A stretch of 64,000 bases of DNA from JAUIKM01 sp964445695 (GTDB lineage Bacteria; Bacteroidota; Ignavibacteria; Kapaibacteriales; UBA7675), in contig CAYULF010000012.1 in NCBI GenBank assembly GCA_964445695.1, positions 1 through 64,000 of the forward strand, in the 5' to 3' direction. Each line of letters begins with the position of its first letter. Positions within the stretch are counted from its first letter, which is position 1. Positions 51,225 through 59,950 of the stretch are shown one piece after another. Below the pieces are notes generated by a model. That model made no database searches and was not told where the DNA came from. It saw nothing but the letters and a program-made list of their open reading frames with translations. Position numbers and translations under genes: made by a program.

Positions 51225-51697
51225 TCCTAAAACTTTCGTACAGGTCGCGGCATTGTTCAGTGTGTGTCAATTGATGCAATGTCGCGACCTCTTCGTCCAC
51301 CAATGACTGTATCTGCTTGCTAACGATTTCTGGTTCAGTACTCGAAAACATTTGGTAAACCTCCGTTCTGCTCCACGTAGCCGCCATTCGAAATCAACGA
51401 CTTGACCGCGACTAGTGCCTTACCGATTTAGTTCCTTAGTTTCGATTCTCTCCCCATCAAGGGAACGTTTTCCCATCCTGTTTTGCCGAAAAGAGCGTGG
51501 CATCAAGGTTTTGCGGAGATCGCATTCCACAGCTCTCCTCGCCGCGTGTGAATTCTTCCGAGGATATGTCGTTGACTTTCTTTGAGGGCGATGCCCGGGT
51601 ACATGTGCACGTGCTTAGTTCAGGGGGCACGTGTTTTTGACGTAACAAGGACGGCGAAAAATTAGATATTAATGGTGTATTTTCAAAATGTAAAACG
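51225..51697. other. AT-richer region without a convincing gene
   Basis: About 470 bp. The only open frames are a 110-codon minus frame (51055-51387), which overlaps the small ORF above, and short frames with no features. A terminator-like stem lies at 51608-51638 on the plus strand, which suggests that a plus-strand transcript, possibly a small RNA or the tail of the small ORF, ends there. Confidence 0.45.
51608..51638 (+). terminator. Possible Rho-independent terminator
   Basis: CACGTGC (51608-51614) and GCACGTG (51627-51633) form a perfect 7-bp stem followed by TTTTT. It faces the plus strand, convergent with the PorV operon on the minus strand. Confidence 0.55.
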
Positions 51698-52783
51698 TCA
51701 GAACTGAAGTAAAATCGACAGGTGATGGCTGATTTTGTCCGTGTTCAGATAGGATTTGCTCAACGCGTAATCGAGGTGCATCCGGAAGGGCAACTCCTCA
51801 TCCGCGATAACGCGAAGGCTCAATCCCGCGCCGAAGCGGTTGAAGGCAAAAACGCGTGACACGCCGCGGTCGTCGTTCACGATTGGAAAGCCGCCCCGCA
51901 AAGCCAACTCACGAATCGGCGCAATCTCCGCACCAAGCAAAAGAGCGGTGTGTTTGTCTTTCTCGTGAAATTCGGCGTCGAGCGCCAGCAGAATATAGCC
52001 GTCGGAGCGCCGCCGCTCCGTTTTGATCTCGCCCAGCACGTTGGTGCGCTCATAGTCCATCAGTGATTCCAGCTGGAATTCAACCGCCACGCCGCCGCGT
52101 ATTGAATAGCGGATTTCCTCCACCGTCTTGCTGTCGTTGTTCCACTGCAACTCGCCGAACAGGTTGTTGGCTGCCACACCTACGGAGATAACATCGAGCA
52201 GCTGCATCTTCATTCCGACATCCACGGCCCAGCCGTCCGCTTTGATGTCGGCTCCGTCCAGCGTATTCAGCAAATACTTACCGCTGGCGCCGGCGGAAAT
52301 ATTGCGCGTGCGGAATGCCACGCCGCCCGCTGCGGCCAGTTGACGATTTTCGTAGGTGCCGAGCGGGTTGCCGGCGGCATCGCGGCCCGTGATCGTGCCG
52401 GCGTCGTAGTTGTTGACGGAAATCCCCGCGCCGATCCAGTCGGCAAACGATTGGCCGTAGGCCAGGTAGTTGTGCCTGCGCTCAAAGTCCAGCGCGCTGA
52501 ACATGCCGCCAACCTGGGGCCGCTGCGATTGAAACGCCAGACCGGCCGGATTGTAGTACATCGCCGCCGGGTCGTTGGCCACCGCAGTGTAGGCGTCGCC
52601 CATGGCGATTGCCCGCGCGCTGACGCCGCGAAGCAGGTAGGATTCCGGTGCGGCGCCCCCGTTGCTCTGCGCCGCCAACGGCACCGCAAAGCTCACAATT
52701 CCCAGCACGCCGACGAGCAAAATGGCCTTTAAAAAGTCAAAGGGCTGTGTGGGAATTCGTGCAGAACTCCGACGCGGAAACAA
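51698..52783 (-). CDS. PorV/PorQ-family outer membrane protein
   Basis: 361 residues from a TTG at 52783 (MFPRRSSARIPTQPFDFL), which gives a basic N-terminus and a hydrophobic signal segment (ILLVGVLGIVSFAVPLAAQ). No in-frame ATG precedes the barrel in this stretch, so the start is inferred. The mature part carries the PorV/UPF0164 signature: LRGVSARAIAMGDAYTAVANDPAAMYYNPAGLA, then about 14 alternating strands ending in an aromatic residue (LLQF). PorV shuttles T9SS cargo from the translocon to the attachment complex; PorQ is the close paralogue. It lies 16 bp after a T9SS cargo gene, which fits a cargo-handling role. Confidence 0.88.
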   Translation of the reverse strand: MFPRRSSARIPTQPFDFLKAILLVGVLGIVSFAVPLAAQSNGGAAPESYLLRGVSARAIAMGDAYTAVANDPAAMYYNPAGLAFQSQRPQVGGMFSALDFERRHNYLAYGQSFADWIGAGISVNNYDAGTITGRDAAGNPLGTYENRQLAAAGGVAFRTRNISAGASGKYLLNTLDGADIKADGWAVDVGMKMQLLDVISVGVAANNLFGELQWNNDSKTVEEIRYSIRGGVAVEFQLESLMDYERTNVLGEIKTERRRSDGYILLALDAEFHEKDKHTALLLGAEIAPIRELALRGGFPIVNDDRGVSRVFAFNRFGAGLSLRVIADEELPFRMHLDYALSKSYLNTDKISHHLSILLQF

Positions 52784-52799
52784 CGCTATGGGGCCGTGT

Positions 52800-54311
52800 T
52801 CAGCGTGAAACAACAAATTTATCCGCCAGTTTGAGGTTGCGCCCGCGTACCACGCAGAGGTACACGCCGCCGGGGAGAGCGGCCAGGCTGAATTCAAAAT
52901 TGTCGCGGTTGCGCGTCAACTGACCGCTGTAAATGTCAAGAACCTTTTTACCCAGCAGGTTGTAGGCCTCGATCGTAATTTTACCCAGATTATCATCCGG
53001 CACGGCCAGTTCGGCAAAACCGCGTTCACCGGAAATATCGGCCGTGACCTCGAATTCCGCCACTTTTACCGTCGTAGTGTCTTCGTTGACGGCGGTTGGA
53101 CGCACGTTTTGCATCAGTTCCTTGAGCGAAGCCAGCGCAAAACCACTGCCGTGGAACAGGCCGCCCGTGCGCATCGAGGCGAGCAGGAGGTCGTCGCGGA
53201 TGACCGTCAGCATGCTGATGTCCGCGCCGTCGATATTCTTGCCTTCTTCCGTGTCGTTCAGCATCTGCCAGCTTGCGCCGCAGTCGCCGGACCACCAGAT
53301 GCCGCCCATCTCGGTGCCGACAAATATGGAGTTGGGTGCGGAAGGGAAGTCGCCCGCCAGGATAGTATTGATCTTGTGGTTCATGCGGCGGTCGTATTTG
53401 ACCGGGCTGATGTCGACCAGAAAGTCGAGCGCCTGCGGAACAGAATCGGGCAGGGGCGTGGGAGCCAGAAAGAGATTGGGGTCGCCCGCGCCGGCAAGCA
53501 GGACGCCCTGGCAGGGGATGGTGTTGAACTCGGTTTCCACCTGCAGGCTGGCCATGCTGACGCTGACGACGTCGTAAATGCTGAGTTCGTCCGCGGGAAT
53601 GTTCTGCCCCACAGTAAACCACTTGCAGTCGAAGCCGCTCTGTTCGCAATTTTCGTCGTAGAACTCCGCGCCGTTGCGCCAGTAGCCGGCCACAAGATTG
53701 TTGCGATGTTTGTGAACGGCGAGCGCATCATTCGTGAAGTTGGTGCCGACGCGGCTCCAGACGGCCGTGGTGGCCGTCACCTCAAAACGATCGACGCTGT
53801 CCGGTTTAAATTCAATGCGCCAGATGCCGTCGTCGCTTGCGGCGTACAGGGATGAGTCCGCCAGGTGCATGTCGTTGACCGTGCCCAGCGCTGCAACGTT
53901 GTTGCCGAAGGGAAACCATGCGCGCGGGCGGCAGGGCGGGATGTTGGCACTGGTGACGACCGTGGCGTAAATGCCGCCTTCAACGGCGGCAAACACGATG
54001 GAATCGCGTCCGACCAGGGAAAAAATGCCCTCGATCTGACCGACCTGACCGTTGCCCGGCAACCCTTCGTTGGCGCGGATCCAGCGTCCCGGCGCTGCAT
54101 AACCCGTCGGATCGACGAACATTCCCAGGCTTGTTCCCGCCAGCACAATTGTCTCCGGACCGCAGCGCACTTCAAGCACGCTTTGCACGGCGCCGGCGCC
54201 TACCAGATCGTCTTCCTGAATCTTCCATTGCGCGAACGTGGCCGCGGGGCCCAATGTCAGCGCGGACAGCAGGAGAAGAAAGAGGCGAATGTAGCGGCCG
54301 TTTTGGTCCAT
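52800..54311 (-). CDS. T9SS-secreted beta-propeller protein
   Basis: 503 residues from ATG 54311 (MDQNGRYIRLFLLLLSALTL, signal peptide ending near FAQ); another ATG 21 codons upstream is less likely. Residues 30-400 look like a propeller of the photosystem/BNR type (repeated hydrophobic-x-AASDDGIWR, VFAAVEGGIYATV, FVGTEMGGIWWSGDCGASW). The last 80 residues are a T9SS type A sorting domain (ITIEAYNLLGKKVLDIYSGQ ... LPGGVYLCVV). Cysteines in mid-domain suggest disulfides. It is followed by the PorV-like gene and preceded by the flagellar cluster on the same strand. Substrate unknown. Confidence 0.85.
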   Translation of the reverse strand: MDQNGRYIRLFLLLLSALTLGPAATFAQWKIQEDDLVGAGAVQSVLEVRCGPETIVLAGTSLGMFVDPTGYAAPGRWIRANEGLPGNGQVGQIEGIFSLVGRDSIVFAAVEGGIYATVVTSANIPPCRPRAWFPFGNNVAALGTVNDMHLADSSLYAASDDGIWRIEFKPDSVDRFEVTATTAVWSRVGTNFTNDALAVHKHRNNLVAGYWRNGAEFYDENCEQSGFDCKWFTVGQNIPADELSIYDVVSVSMASLQVETEFNTIPCQGVLLAGAGDPNLFLAPTPLPDSVPQALDFLVDISPVKYDRRMNHKINTILAGDFPSAPNSIFVGTEMGGIWWSGDCGASWQMLNDTEEGKNIDGADISMLTVIRDDLLLASMRTGGLFHGSGFALASLKELMQNVRPTAVNEDTTTVKVAEFEVTADISGERGFAELAVPDDNLGKITIEAYNLLGKKVLDIYSGQLTRNRDNFEFSLAALPGGVYLCVVRGRNLKLADKFVVSR

Positions 54312-54422
54312 ATTCGGCTTCAGAGTTGCCCCGATCTCCGGGGAGCCCGGCATTTTTGACAGGAACATCCGCAACGCCCCATTTTGTTATCGTCTGCCGG
54401 GAAAAAAGTGCAATCGGGAAAG

Positions 54423-56150
54423 TTAAGAATTTTTCAGATTGCTTCCAGTGCGCGTCCCGAATATCGCCGCCAGTTTATCCACGCGCTCGGCATCGTTTTC
54501 ATCTTCCAGTTTACCCAGCGCTTGTTTGATCTGCAGTTCGCCGGCAGTGACGCCAAGGTCGCGCGCGAGGGCGGCCCGGTCTATTCGTCCATCGGGAATG
54601 CCGGCGGCGTCTACGTCGGCCAGGTGTTCCAGGCGCGACTGCATGCGGCTGCGTCCCAGTGTGCGGGCCATGTCCAGCGCCGCGCCGCTCGAATGCAATG
54701 CTTTGATGGTTTTGCGCCTGTCTTCCTCAACCGCTTCCTCCACTTGACTGTGGTCGTGGGCGTACTCGTCGCTGGGCTGAGCGGGAGCCGTATCGTAGGT
54801 CTGTTCTGCCGCGTTTGCTTCTGATTCGGCTTCGCCCAGGCCATTTTTTGTTAGTCCCGCAGCGAGGGGTTCGGTGTCGTCGAGCGCCGCCAGCCACTCG
54901 GCGTCGGGTTTGGGGGCATAGACGCTGTCGGCGTTGGAGGCGGTGTTTCGATCCGGGCCGCCGTTGTTCGTCGCTCCGGATGCTGCGTCCGTGCCGGCTT
55001 CAGTTTCTTCGGCGGCCAGGGCTTCGCGCACCATGGCTTCGAACTCGGAGCCGGGGGCGCTGGTCCGCGGACTTCCCGCTATTTTTTTCTTGCGCCAGCG
55101 GAAATAAAACACGGCGACGCCGATGCCGCCGAACACGGCGACAATTGCTATTCCCGCGGCGGCCCATTTGATCCAGCCGGGCATGAGTGATTTCAACTCG
55201 TCGCTGCGCGCCTGCCGCGGCTGGCCGTAGCGCAGGGCAAACTCGGAGGGGCCGCGTCCGGCTGTATCGGCTTCGGACAGCGCCAGTGCGGGTGCGGCAG
55301 ATCGCGTGGAATCGCTCGCCGATTCGCCTGCGGTTGAGTCCGCTGCGGCTGTTTCCGCCGCAGGCAGGGAATCGCGCCCCGGCAGCACCATGGCCGAAGC
55401 CAATGTCAAAGGCTCGTCGAAGTCCGGCCCGGGATCCGAAGCTGCCGTGAACAATGCCGCAATGCTGTCGCGGCCGCTGCGGTCAAAAAATGTCGCGGCC
55501 AGGTCGGCGGCGCGTTTGGTGTTGCCGTCGGCCCGCTCCAGGCTGGAGAGGCCGGCAAAGACGTCGGGAAAGCTGCTTTTCAGTTGCAAGGCGCGTTCCA
55601 ATTGGGTGCGGGCCGCGGCCGCATCGCCGCTCTGCATCGACAGAATGCCGCTCATGGCGGCCGCGTCGGCGTGGTTGCCGGCCTGGCTGAACTCGTTCAG
55701 CGCCGCTCCACGCGCGCCGGATTCCAGAGCGAGCAGGCCGCTGTGAAAGTGCTCCTCGGAGGCGTCCATTTGCAGCCAGTCGACCACATAAAGGCGCAGT
55801 TGGGCGCTGTAGGGCAGCACCGCCAGCGAATAACCGCCGCGTTGGCGCAGCTCGATGTAGATCATCGCATCGGATTCATCGCGCTGCACAAAGATGCGCT
55901 CAACGGGGCCGGCGCCGGGCACATTGCGGGCGTCGTCACGCACGCCGCAATTGGCAATTCGCAGACTGATGCGCGTTTTCTGCGTTGAAAGCGCCGAAGC
56001 TTTGACGACCGGAGCCTGGTCAAAACGAAACTCTATCCGGCCGTCGTCGGAGGTTTCGATCGTCAGCAGTTCGTTGGCGCCCTGTTGGGCGGCGGCGGAC
56101 AGCGGCGCAATCAGCAAGAGGAAAAACAGATGGACTCGAACGGATGTCAT
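54423..56150 (-). CDS. AMIN-TPR-transmembrane protein, FimV/HubP-like layout
   Basis: 575 residues with signal peptide 1-22. Residues 25-115 form a small beta domain of the AMIN type, known to bind peptidoglycan. Residues 130-220 are TPR-like (HSGLLALESGARGAALNEF, LERALQLKSSFPDVFAGLSSL). A linker leads to a membrane segment near 305-330 (WIKWAAAGIAIVAVFGGIGVAVFYF) and a positively charged stop, then an acidic cytoplasmic tail of ~240 residues ending in a helical module (DGRIDRAALARDLGVTAGEL). Periplasmic wall-binding plus TM plus acidic cytoplasmic tail is the layout of polar landmark proteins FimV and HubP. Its start overlaps the kinase stop by four bases, so it belongs to the flhF-flhG-fliA operon. 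Function is inference. Confidence 0.8.
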   Translation of the reverse strand: MTSVRVHLFFLLLIAPLSAAAQQGANELLTIETSDDGRIEFRFDQAPVVKASALSTQKTRISLRIANCGVRDDARNVPGAGPVERIFVQRDESDAMIYIELRQRGGYSLAVLPYSAQLRLYVVDWLQMDASEEHFHSGLLALESGARGAALNEFSQAGNHADAAAMSGILSMQSGDAAAARTQLERALQLKSSFPDVFAGLSSLERADGNTKRAADLAATFFDRSGRDSIAALFTAASDPGPDFDEPLTLASAMVLPGRDSLPAAETAAADSTAGESASDSTRSAAPALALSEADTAGRGPSEFALRYGQPRQARSDELKSLMPGWIKWAAAGIAIVAVFGGIGVAVFYFRWRKKKIAGSPRTSAPGSEFEAMVREALAAEETEAGTDAASGATNNGGPDRNTASNADSVYAPKPDAEWLAALDDTEPLAAGLTKNGLGEAESEANAAEQTYDTAPAQPSDEYAHDHSQVEEAVEEDRRKTIKALHSSGAALDMARTLGRSRMQSRLEHLADVDAAGIPDGRIDRAALARDLGVTAGELQIKQALGKLEDENDAERVDKLAAIFGTRTGSNLKNS

Positions 56151-57709
56151 ACGCGCTCCGCACTGTCTGGTAACTTGTCCGACCGAACATGCAACTGCCC
56201 GGGCGCGGCCTGGGTCTCTTCGGCTTCAGAGGTCTCCGGCACGATAACTTCGCGCAGGCGCGGCAACATGATCCTGAATGTTGTTCCCTTGCCGTATTCC
56301 GAAACCAGCGAGATCTCACCGTCGTGTTGTTCCACGATCTGGCGTGAAATGGAGAGGCCAAGCCCGGTGCCGCGTCCGCCCGGTTTGGTCGTAAAAAACG
56401 AGTCGAAAATATGCTCGAGATTTTCGCGCCGAATGCCCTGTCCCGTATCGGCGATCGTCAGGCACAGGCGGTTGTTGCCTTCCTCAAACAGCGCAAGAGT
56501 GAGTTTGCCGCCGTCGGGCATTGCGTCGCGTGCATTCAGGATGATGTTCAGTATGACCTGCTCCAGCTGGGAGCGAATCCCATTGCAGGTTTTCGGTCCC
56601 GCTTCCGGTTCAAACTCAACGTCGATGCCGTCGCGCTGCAACTGAGCACCGACAAACTGCAGGACGCGTTCAACGGCTTCGTTCAGGTCTAGTGGGGCCG
56701 GCTGGCTGTCGACGGGTACATTGCGCGCGAAGTCCAGCAGTCGCTGCGTAATCTCGCCGATGCGGTCGACCTGGCGCGCGACAATCTTGATTCTGCGGCC
56801 CGGATCGCCGACGCCGCTCTCCAGCAATTGAATGTGCCCGAGCAGAATCTGCAGCGGGTTGTTGATTTCATGTGCGATGCTGCCGGCCAGTTCGCCGATG
56901 GACGCCAGCTTGGCGGAACGCACCATCTGCTGGTTGAGCGAATTGAGCCGGTTGTTCATGCGCGAGATTTCTTTGCTGCTGCGGATGTTGTCGATGGCGA
57001 TAGCCGCCGACTCCGCAAGTACCGTCAGTCCTTCCAGATCGCCGTTCGCGATCTCCTGCGCCGTGAGCGTGGTCAAAGCCAGAAAGACACCTACGGCCGC
57101 GCCGCGCAGGAAGAGCGGGATGATCACAATGCTCGTGGCGCTGTCGTCCGGGTCGGCCACATTTGGAATCACCAGCGTGCGGCGCTGGCGAATAGCCCAG
57201 TCGATAATGCATTCTTCGTCGATCGACCGGCAGATGCGCGTCAGGCGCTCGGAAGTATTTTCACTGGCGGACGTTAGCGACGTCAGGCCCGGGGCAAAGA
57301 GGTACATGCCGCTGTCGAGGACGGGAAAGCGCTGATCGATGTAGGCCTGCAGGCTGCCGATGACCTGTTCGGGCGTGGAGTAGGAACGGATGAGCTGGGC
57401 CGTGCTGCGCAGCGCCTTGGTGTCGGGCGAGCTTACCGCGCCGGCGGCTTCAGCGCCGGGAGCGGGGCGCGTCTGGCGCAGGTGTTCCACTTCGCGTTGC
57501 AGCAACTGGATGCTGCGCTCCAATGCGCGGATGTACTCGTCCTGGCTGACGGCCAGGCGCTCCATGTGCGGAAACAGTCGACCAAGCGCTTCGGCGGACT
57601 CGGGTTCGGCGGCGGAGAGAGGCAGGCGCTCAGCGTCCGGCGTCTGTTCGGCGCCGGCGGCATTCATGTCCGCTCCTGTGATACTACCGGGTGTTTTGCT
57701 GGCTTGCAT
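56147..57709 (-). CDS. Soluble GAF-domain sensor histidine kinase
   Basis: 520 residues; an alternative ATG 14 codons in is possible. No membrane segment. A coiled coil (residues 45-75) precedes a GAF domain (about 90-245; ESIAIDN is its end). A DHp helix carries the phospho-accepting His near residue 279 in GSIAHEINNPLQILLGH. The ATPase domain has N, G1, F and G2 boxes: NARDAM, IADTGQGI, FFTTKPGGRGTGLGLS. The NtrB-like H-box suggests partnership with a sigma-54-type or flagellar response regulator, but none is in the window. It sits in the flagellar regulatory operon. Confidence 0.93.
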   Translation of the reverse strand: MQASKTPGSITGADMNAAGAEQTPDAERLPLSAAEPESAEALGRLFPHMERLAVSQDEYIRALERSIQLLQREVEHLRQTRPAPGAEAAGAVSSPDTKALRSTAQLIRSYSTPEQVIGSLQAYIDQRFPVLDSGMYLFAPGLTSLTSASENTSERLTRICRSIDEECIIDWAIRQRRTLVIPNVADPDDSATSIVIIPLFLRGAAVGVFLALTTLTAQEIANGDLEGLTVLAESAAIAIDNIRSSKEISRMNNRLNSLNQQMVRSAKLASIGELAGSIAHEINNPLQILLGHIQLLESGVGDPGRRIKIVARQVDRIGEITQRLLDFARNVPVDSQPAPLDLNEAVERVLQFVGAQLQRDGIDVEFEPEAGPKTCNGIRSQLEQVILNIILNARDAMPDGGKLTLALFEEGNNRLCLTIADTGQGIRRENLEHIFDSFFTTKPGGRGTGLGLSISRQIVEQHDGEISLVSEYGKGTTFRIMLPRLREVIVPETSEAEETQAAPGQLHVRSDKLPDSAERV

Positions 57710-57753
57710 GAACTTTCCGCATCAAATCGTATGCCGTTTTACCGAATGCCGTC

Positions 57754-58677
57754 CTAATTATTAAAAACTTTGCCCTTTTCAAATTCTTCCGTCAGCGCCG
57801 GCGTGAGCGCTTCAATAGCGGAGCGACTGTCAAAAGCGTCGTGTGCGCCGAGGCGCGTCATGAGTGCGGGAGGAAAATTGAGCGGGGAGAATTCGCGTTC
57901 CTGCGCCCAGTCGCGATAACCCATGTGGGCGGCAAACCACTCGGAGAGTGCGACGATGGCGGTCAATGGGTGGTCAATATCGTCCAGACTGGTTGATATT
58001 GAATCACCTTCACCTTCGTTCGGCGCACTTGCGACCGCCGGCGGTTCCTCGTGATGCTCGCCGATGGCGTGAATCAATTGGGCGGGCAGGTTCCAGCGCT
58101 CGGCCAGCCACGCGCCGATCGGACCGTGATGCGAGCCGAGGATGGCCTCCTCGGCCACCACCAGCGGCGCGCCGGTTTTTTCCTGCGCCTCGCGAATCAA
58201 ACGAAGCTCGCGGCTGAAGTGCTGCGCGATCATCAGCACGCCGATGTCGTGCATCAAGCCGGCCACAAATGCCTCGCCCGCCATGCGATAACCGAGTTTG
58301 CGCGCCAGGAAACGCGCGGTCGTCCCGCAGAAAATCGAATAGCGCCAGAAGCCACGACTGTCGAAGACGCGCTCGTCAAGATTGAGCAGCACTTTCTGCA
58401 CCACCAGACTCAGAATAATCTCCCTGATAGCGTTGAATCCTAAAATGACGATTGCCAGATCTATGGTTGAAATCTCGCGGGGAAAACCATAAAAAGGCGA
58501 GTTGGCGACGTGTAAAACACGCGCAGTCAAAGTCTGGTCCTGTTCTATAATGCGTCCGAGACGGCCGGCGCTGGTGTGTTGATGTTCGATGAGGTGCAGC
58601 GCCTCGGAAGCGACATTGGGGATTGTCGGCAGATTGCGCAGGGAAAGCAACCTGTCCTGCACGGCAGAGCTGAGCAT
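57754..58677 (-). CDS. HDOD domain protein
   Basis: 307 residues. The HDOD core is complete (LPTIPNVASEALHLIEHQ; LTARVLHVANSPFYGFPREISTIDLAIVILGFNAIREIIL; GLMHDIGVLMIAQHF). Most HDOD proteins have lost metal-binding residues; here an HD pair remains in MHDIG and a second His pair in GSHHGPIGAWLAERW, so residual catalytic capacity is conceivable. HDOD proteins regulate signalling and motility, often through c-di-GMP-linked partners. The start codon overlaps the fliA stop (TAATG). Confidence 0.93.
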   Translation of the reverse strand: MLSSAVQDRLLSLRNLPTIPNVASEALHLIEHQHTSAGRLGRIIEQDQTLTARVLHVANSPFYGFPREISTIDLAIVILGFNAIREIILSLVVQKVLLNLDERVFDSRGFWRYSIFCGTTARFLARKLGYRMAGEAFVAGLMHDIGVLMIAQHFSRELRLIREAQEKTGAPLVVAEEAILGSHHGPIGAWLAERWNLPAQLIHAIGEHHEEPPAVASAPNEGEGDSISTSLDDIDHPLTAIVALSEWFAAHMGYRDWAQEREFSPLNFPPALMTRLGAHDAFDSRSAIEALTPALTEEFEKGKVFNN

Positions 58678-59483
58678 TAAACGTCTTTGAGTTTTTTGCG
58701 GAGTTCCACCAGGACGGCGGAATGAATCTGGCAGACGCGGCTCTCGGACACCTTGAGCAGCTGGCCAATTTCCTTGAAGGTCAGATTTTTAAAGTAGTAC
58801 AGCGTCATGATGAGGCGTTTGCGCTCGGGCAGGCGCTCCAGATAGCGCGTCAGGTTGTCCACGCGCTCCTGTTCGGTCATGGCCGTAAGAGCATCCGGCG
58901 TGGATTCGTCCGGGACGGAGTAGACCGGATCGGTTCCGCCGTCGTCGTCTTCACCCGCGCCGTGCGTGTCGTTCATGTTGATCACACCGGTGGCGGCTGC
59001 CGCGGCGCGCAGGTACATTTTGTACTCATCCGCGCTGAGTCCCAGGCGCTGCCGGATCTCCTCCTGGCTGACTTCGCGGCCGTACTCGGCGCGCAATTTA
59101 TCGGCTGTCTGCAGGAAGTCCTGCGAGCGTTTGCGGGCCGTGCGGGAGAGCCAGTCGGCGCGGCGCACCTCATCGAGAATCATGCCGCGGATACGCGGAA
59201 TCGCAAAGGTTTCAAACTTGACGCCGCGATCATTGTCATAGCGGTCGAGCGCGTCGTTGAGACCCAGGATGCCGAACTGGACCAGATCATCTTCACCCAG
59301 GACGGGACTTGGCGGCAGGTTGAGGTTGTGCAGGACGTAGCGTACCAGGCCGATGTACTGCATCATCAGGCGGCGCTTGGCGGCCTGATCTTCCCGTTGC
59401 AGGAAGTCGCTCCAAACGGACTGCAGTTCTTCCCTGGACTGGGGTTGCGAACGTAGCTGCTTACCTGTTGTGCTCGTTGCCAA
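58677..59483 (-). CDS. fliA: RNA polymerase sigma-28 factor FliA
   Basis: 268 residues. Region 2 has DDLVQFGILGLNDALDRYDNDRGVKFETFAIPRIRGMILDEVRRADWLSR, the FliA/WhiG type. Region 3 (RSQDFLQTADKLRAEYGREVSQEEIRQRLG) and region 4 (LPERKRLIMTLYYFKNLTFKEIGQLLKVSESRVCQIHS) follow. It directs late flagellar and chemotaxis genes. It lies 21 bp after a small membrane protein gene and overlaps the HDOD gene. No flgM-like anti-sigma gene is seen in the window. Confidence 0.96.
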   Translation of the reverse strand: MATSTTGKQLRSQPQSREELQSVWSDFLQREDQAAKRRLMMQYIGLVRYVLHNLNLPPSPVLGEDDLVQFGILGLNDALDRYDNDRGVKFETFAIPRIRGMILDEVRRADWLSRTARKRSQDFLQTADKLRAEYGREVSQEEIRQRLGLSADEYKMYLRAAAAATGVINMNDTHGAGEDDDGGTDPVYSVPDESTPDALTAMTEQERVDNLTRYLERLPERKRLIMTLYYFKNLTFKEIGQLLKVSESRVCQIHSAVLVELRKKLKDV

Positions 59484-59504
59484 TTGTGGAATACTCCCGT
59501 TCGA

Positions 59505-59909
59505 TTATCGATTGGCCGATGCGGCATCCCGCTTGTCCGCGCCGCCGTCATCCGATTCCTGTCGTTCGCGTCCGATATCTTCCATCGCATCGTGCAGGCG
59601 CACCTGCGATTCAAAAAACTCGCGTTGTTCCTCTTCCAGACGGCGTTTCATTTCCTCGGCGCGTTCCTGCTGGATGCGGCTCATGATGGAAATGTAGGTC
59701 ACCAGAATCAGCGCTCCGATAATGAGGAAGCCAATTCCAACGATAAATGCGTGGAAAGCGGCGGCCCACAGGTCGCCGGAGTTGATGGCTGAAACGATGA
59801 AGGTAATGAAGGCGGCGGCCATGCAGACCTTGCCCAGGATCCTGATAGGAAAATCGCTGTAGCGATCCTGTTTGCCCGTTTCTTCCGTTTGTTTGCCTTT
59901 TTTGGCCAT
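59505..59909 (-). CDS. Small two-helix membrane protein with coiled-coil tail
   Basis: 134 residues. Residues 1-22 are charged and Lys-rich (MAKKGKQTEETGKQ). Two membrane segments cover about 25-43 and 52-75 (HAFIVGIGFLIIGALILVTYI). A strongly charged coiled coil follows (QQERAEEMKRRLEEEQREFFESQ, about 80-105), then a short acidic tail. It lies between flhG and fliA, within the flagellar regulatory operon, and could tether a cytoplasmic factor to the membrane. I recognise no family. Confidence 0.8.
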   Translation of the reverse strand: MAKKGKQTEETGKQDRYSDFPIRILGKVCMAAAFITFIVSAINSGDLWAAAFHAFIVGIGFLIIGALILVTYISIMSRIQQERAEEMKRRLEEEQREFFESQVRLHDAMEDIGRERQESDDGGADKRDAASANR

Positions 59910-59950
59910 GTGCCGGAATTCCCCTTGTTGCCGGACTCATGATTGTGGAC

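Noticed and set aside
51457..51648. 63-codon minus-strand frame in the 51 kb gap
   Set aside because: No ribosome binding site, starts with a Cys/Thr-rich sequence unlike a protein, and overlaps the terminator stem.
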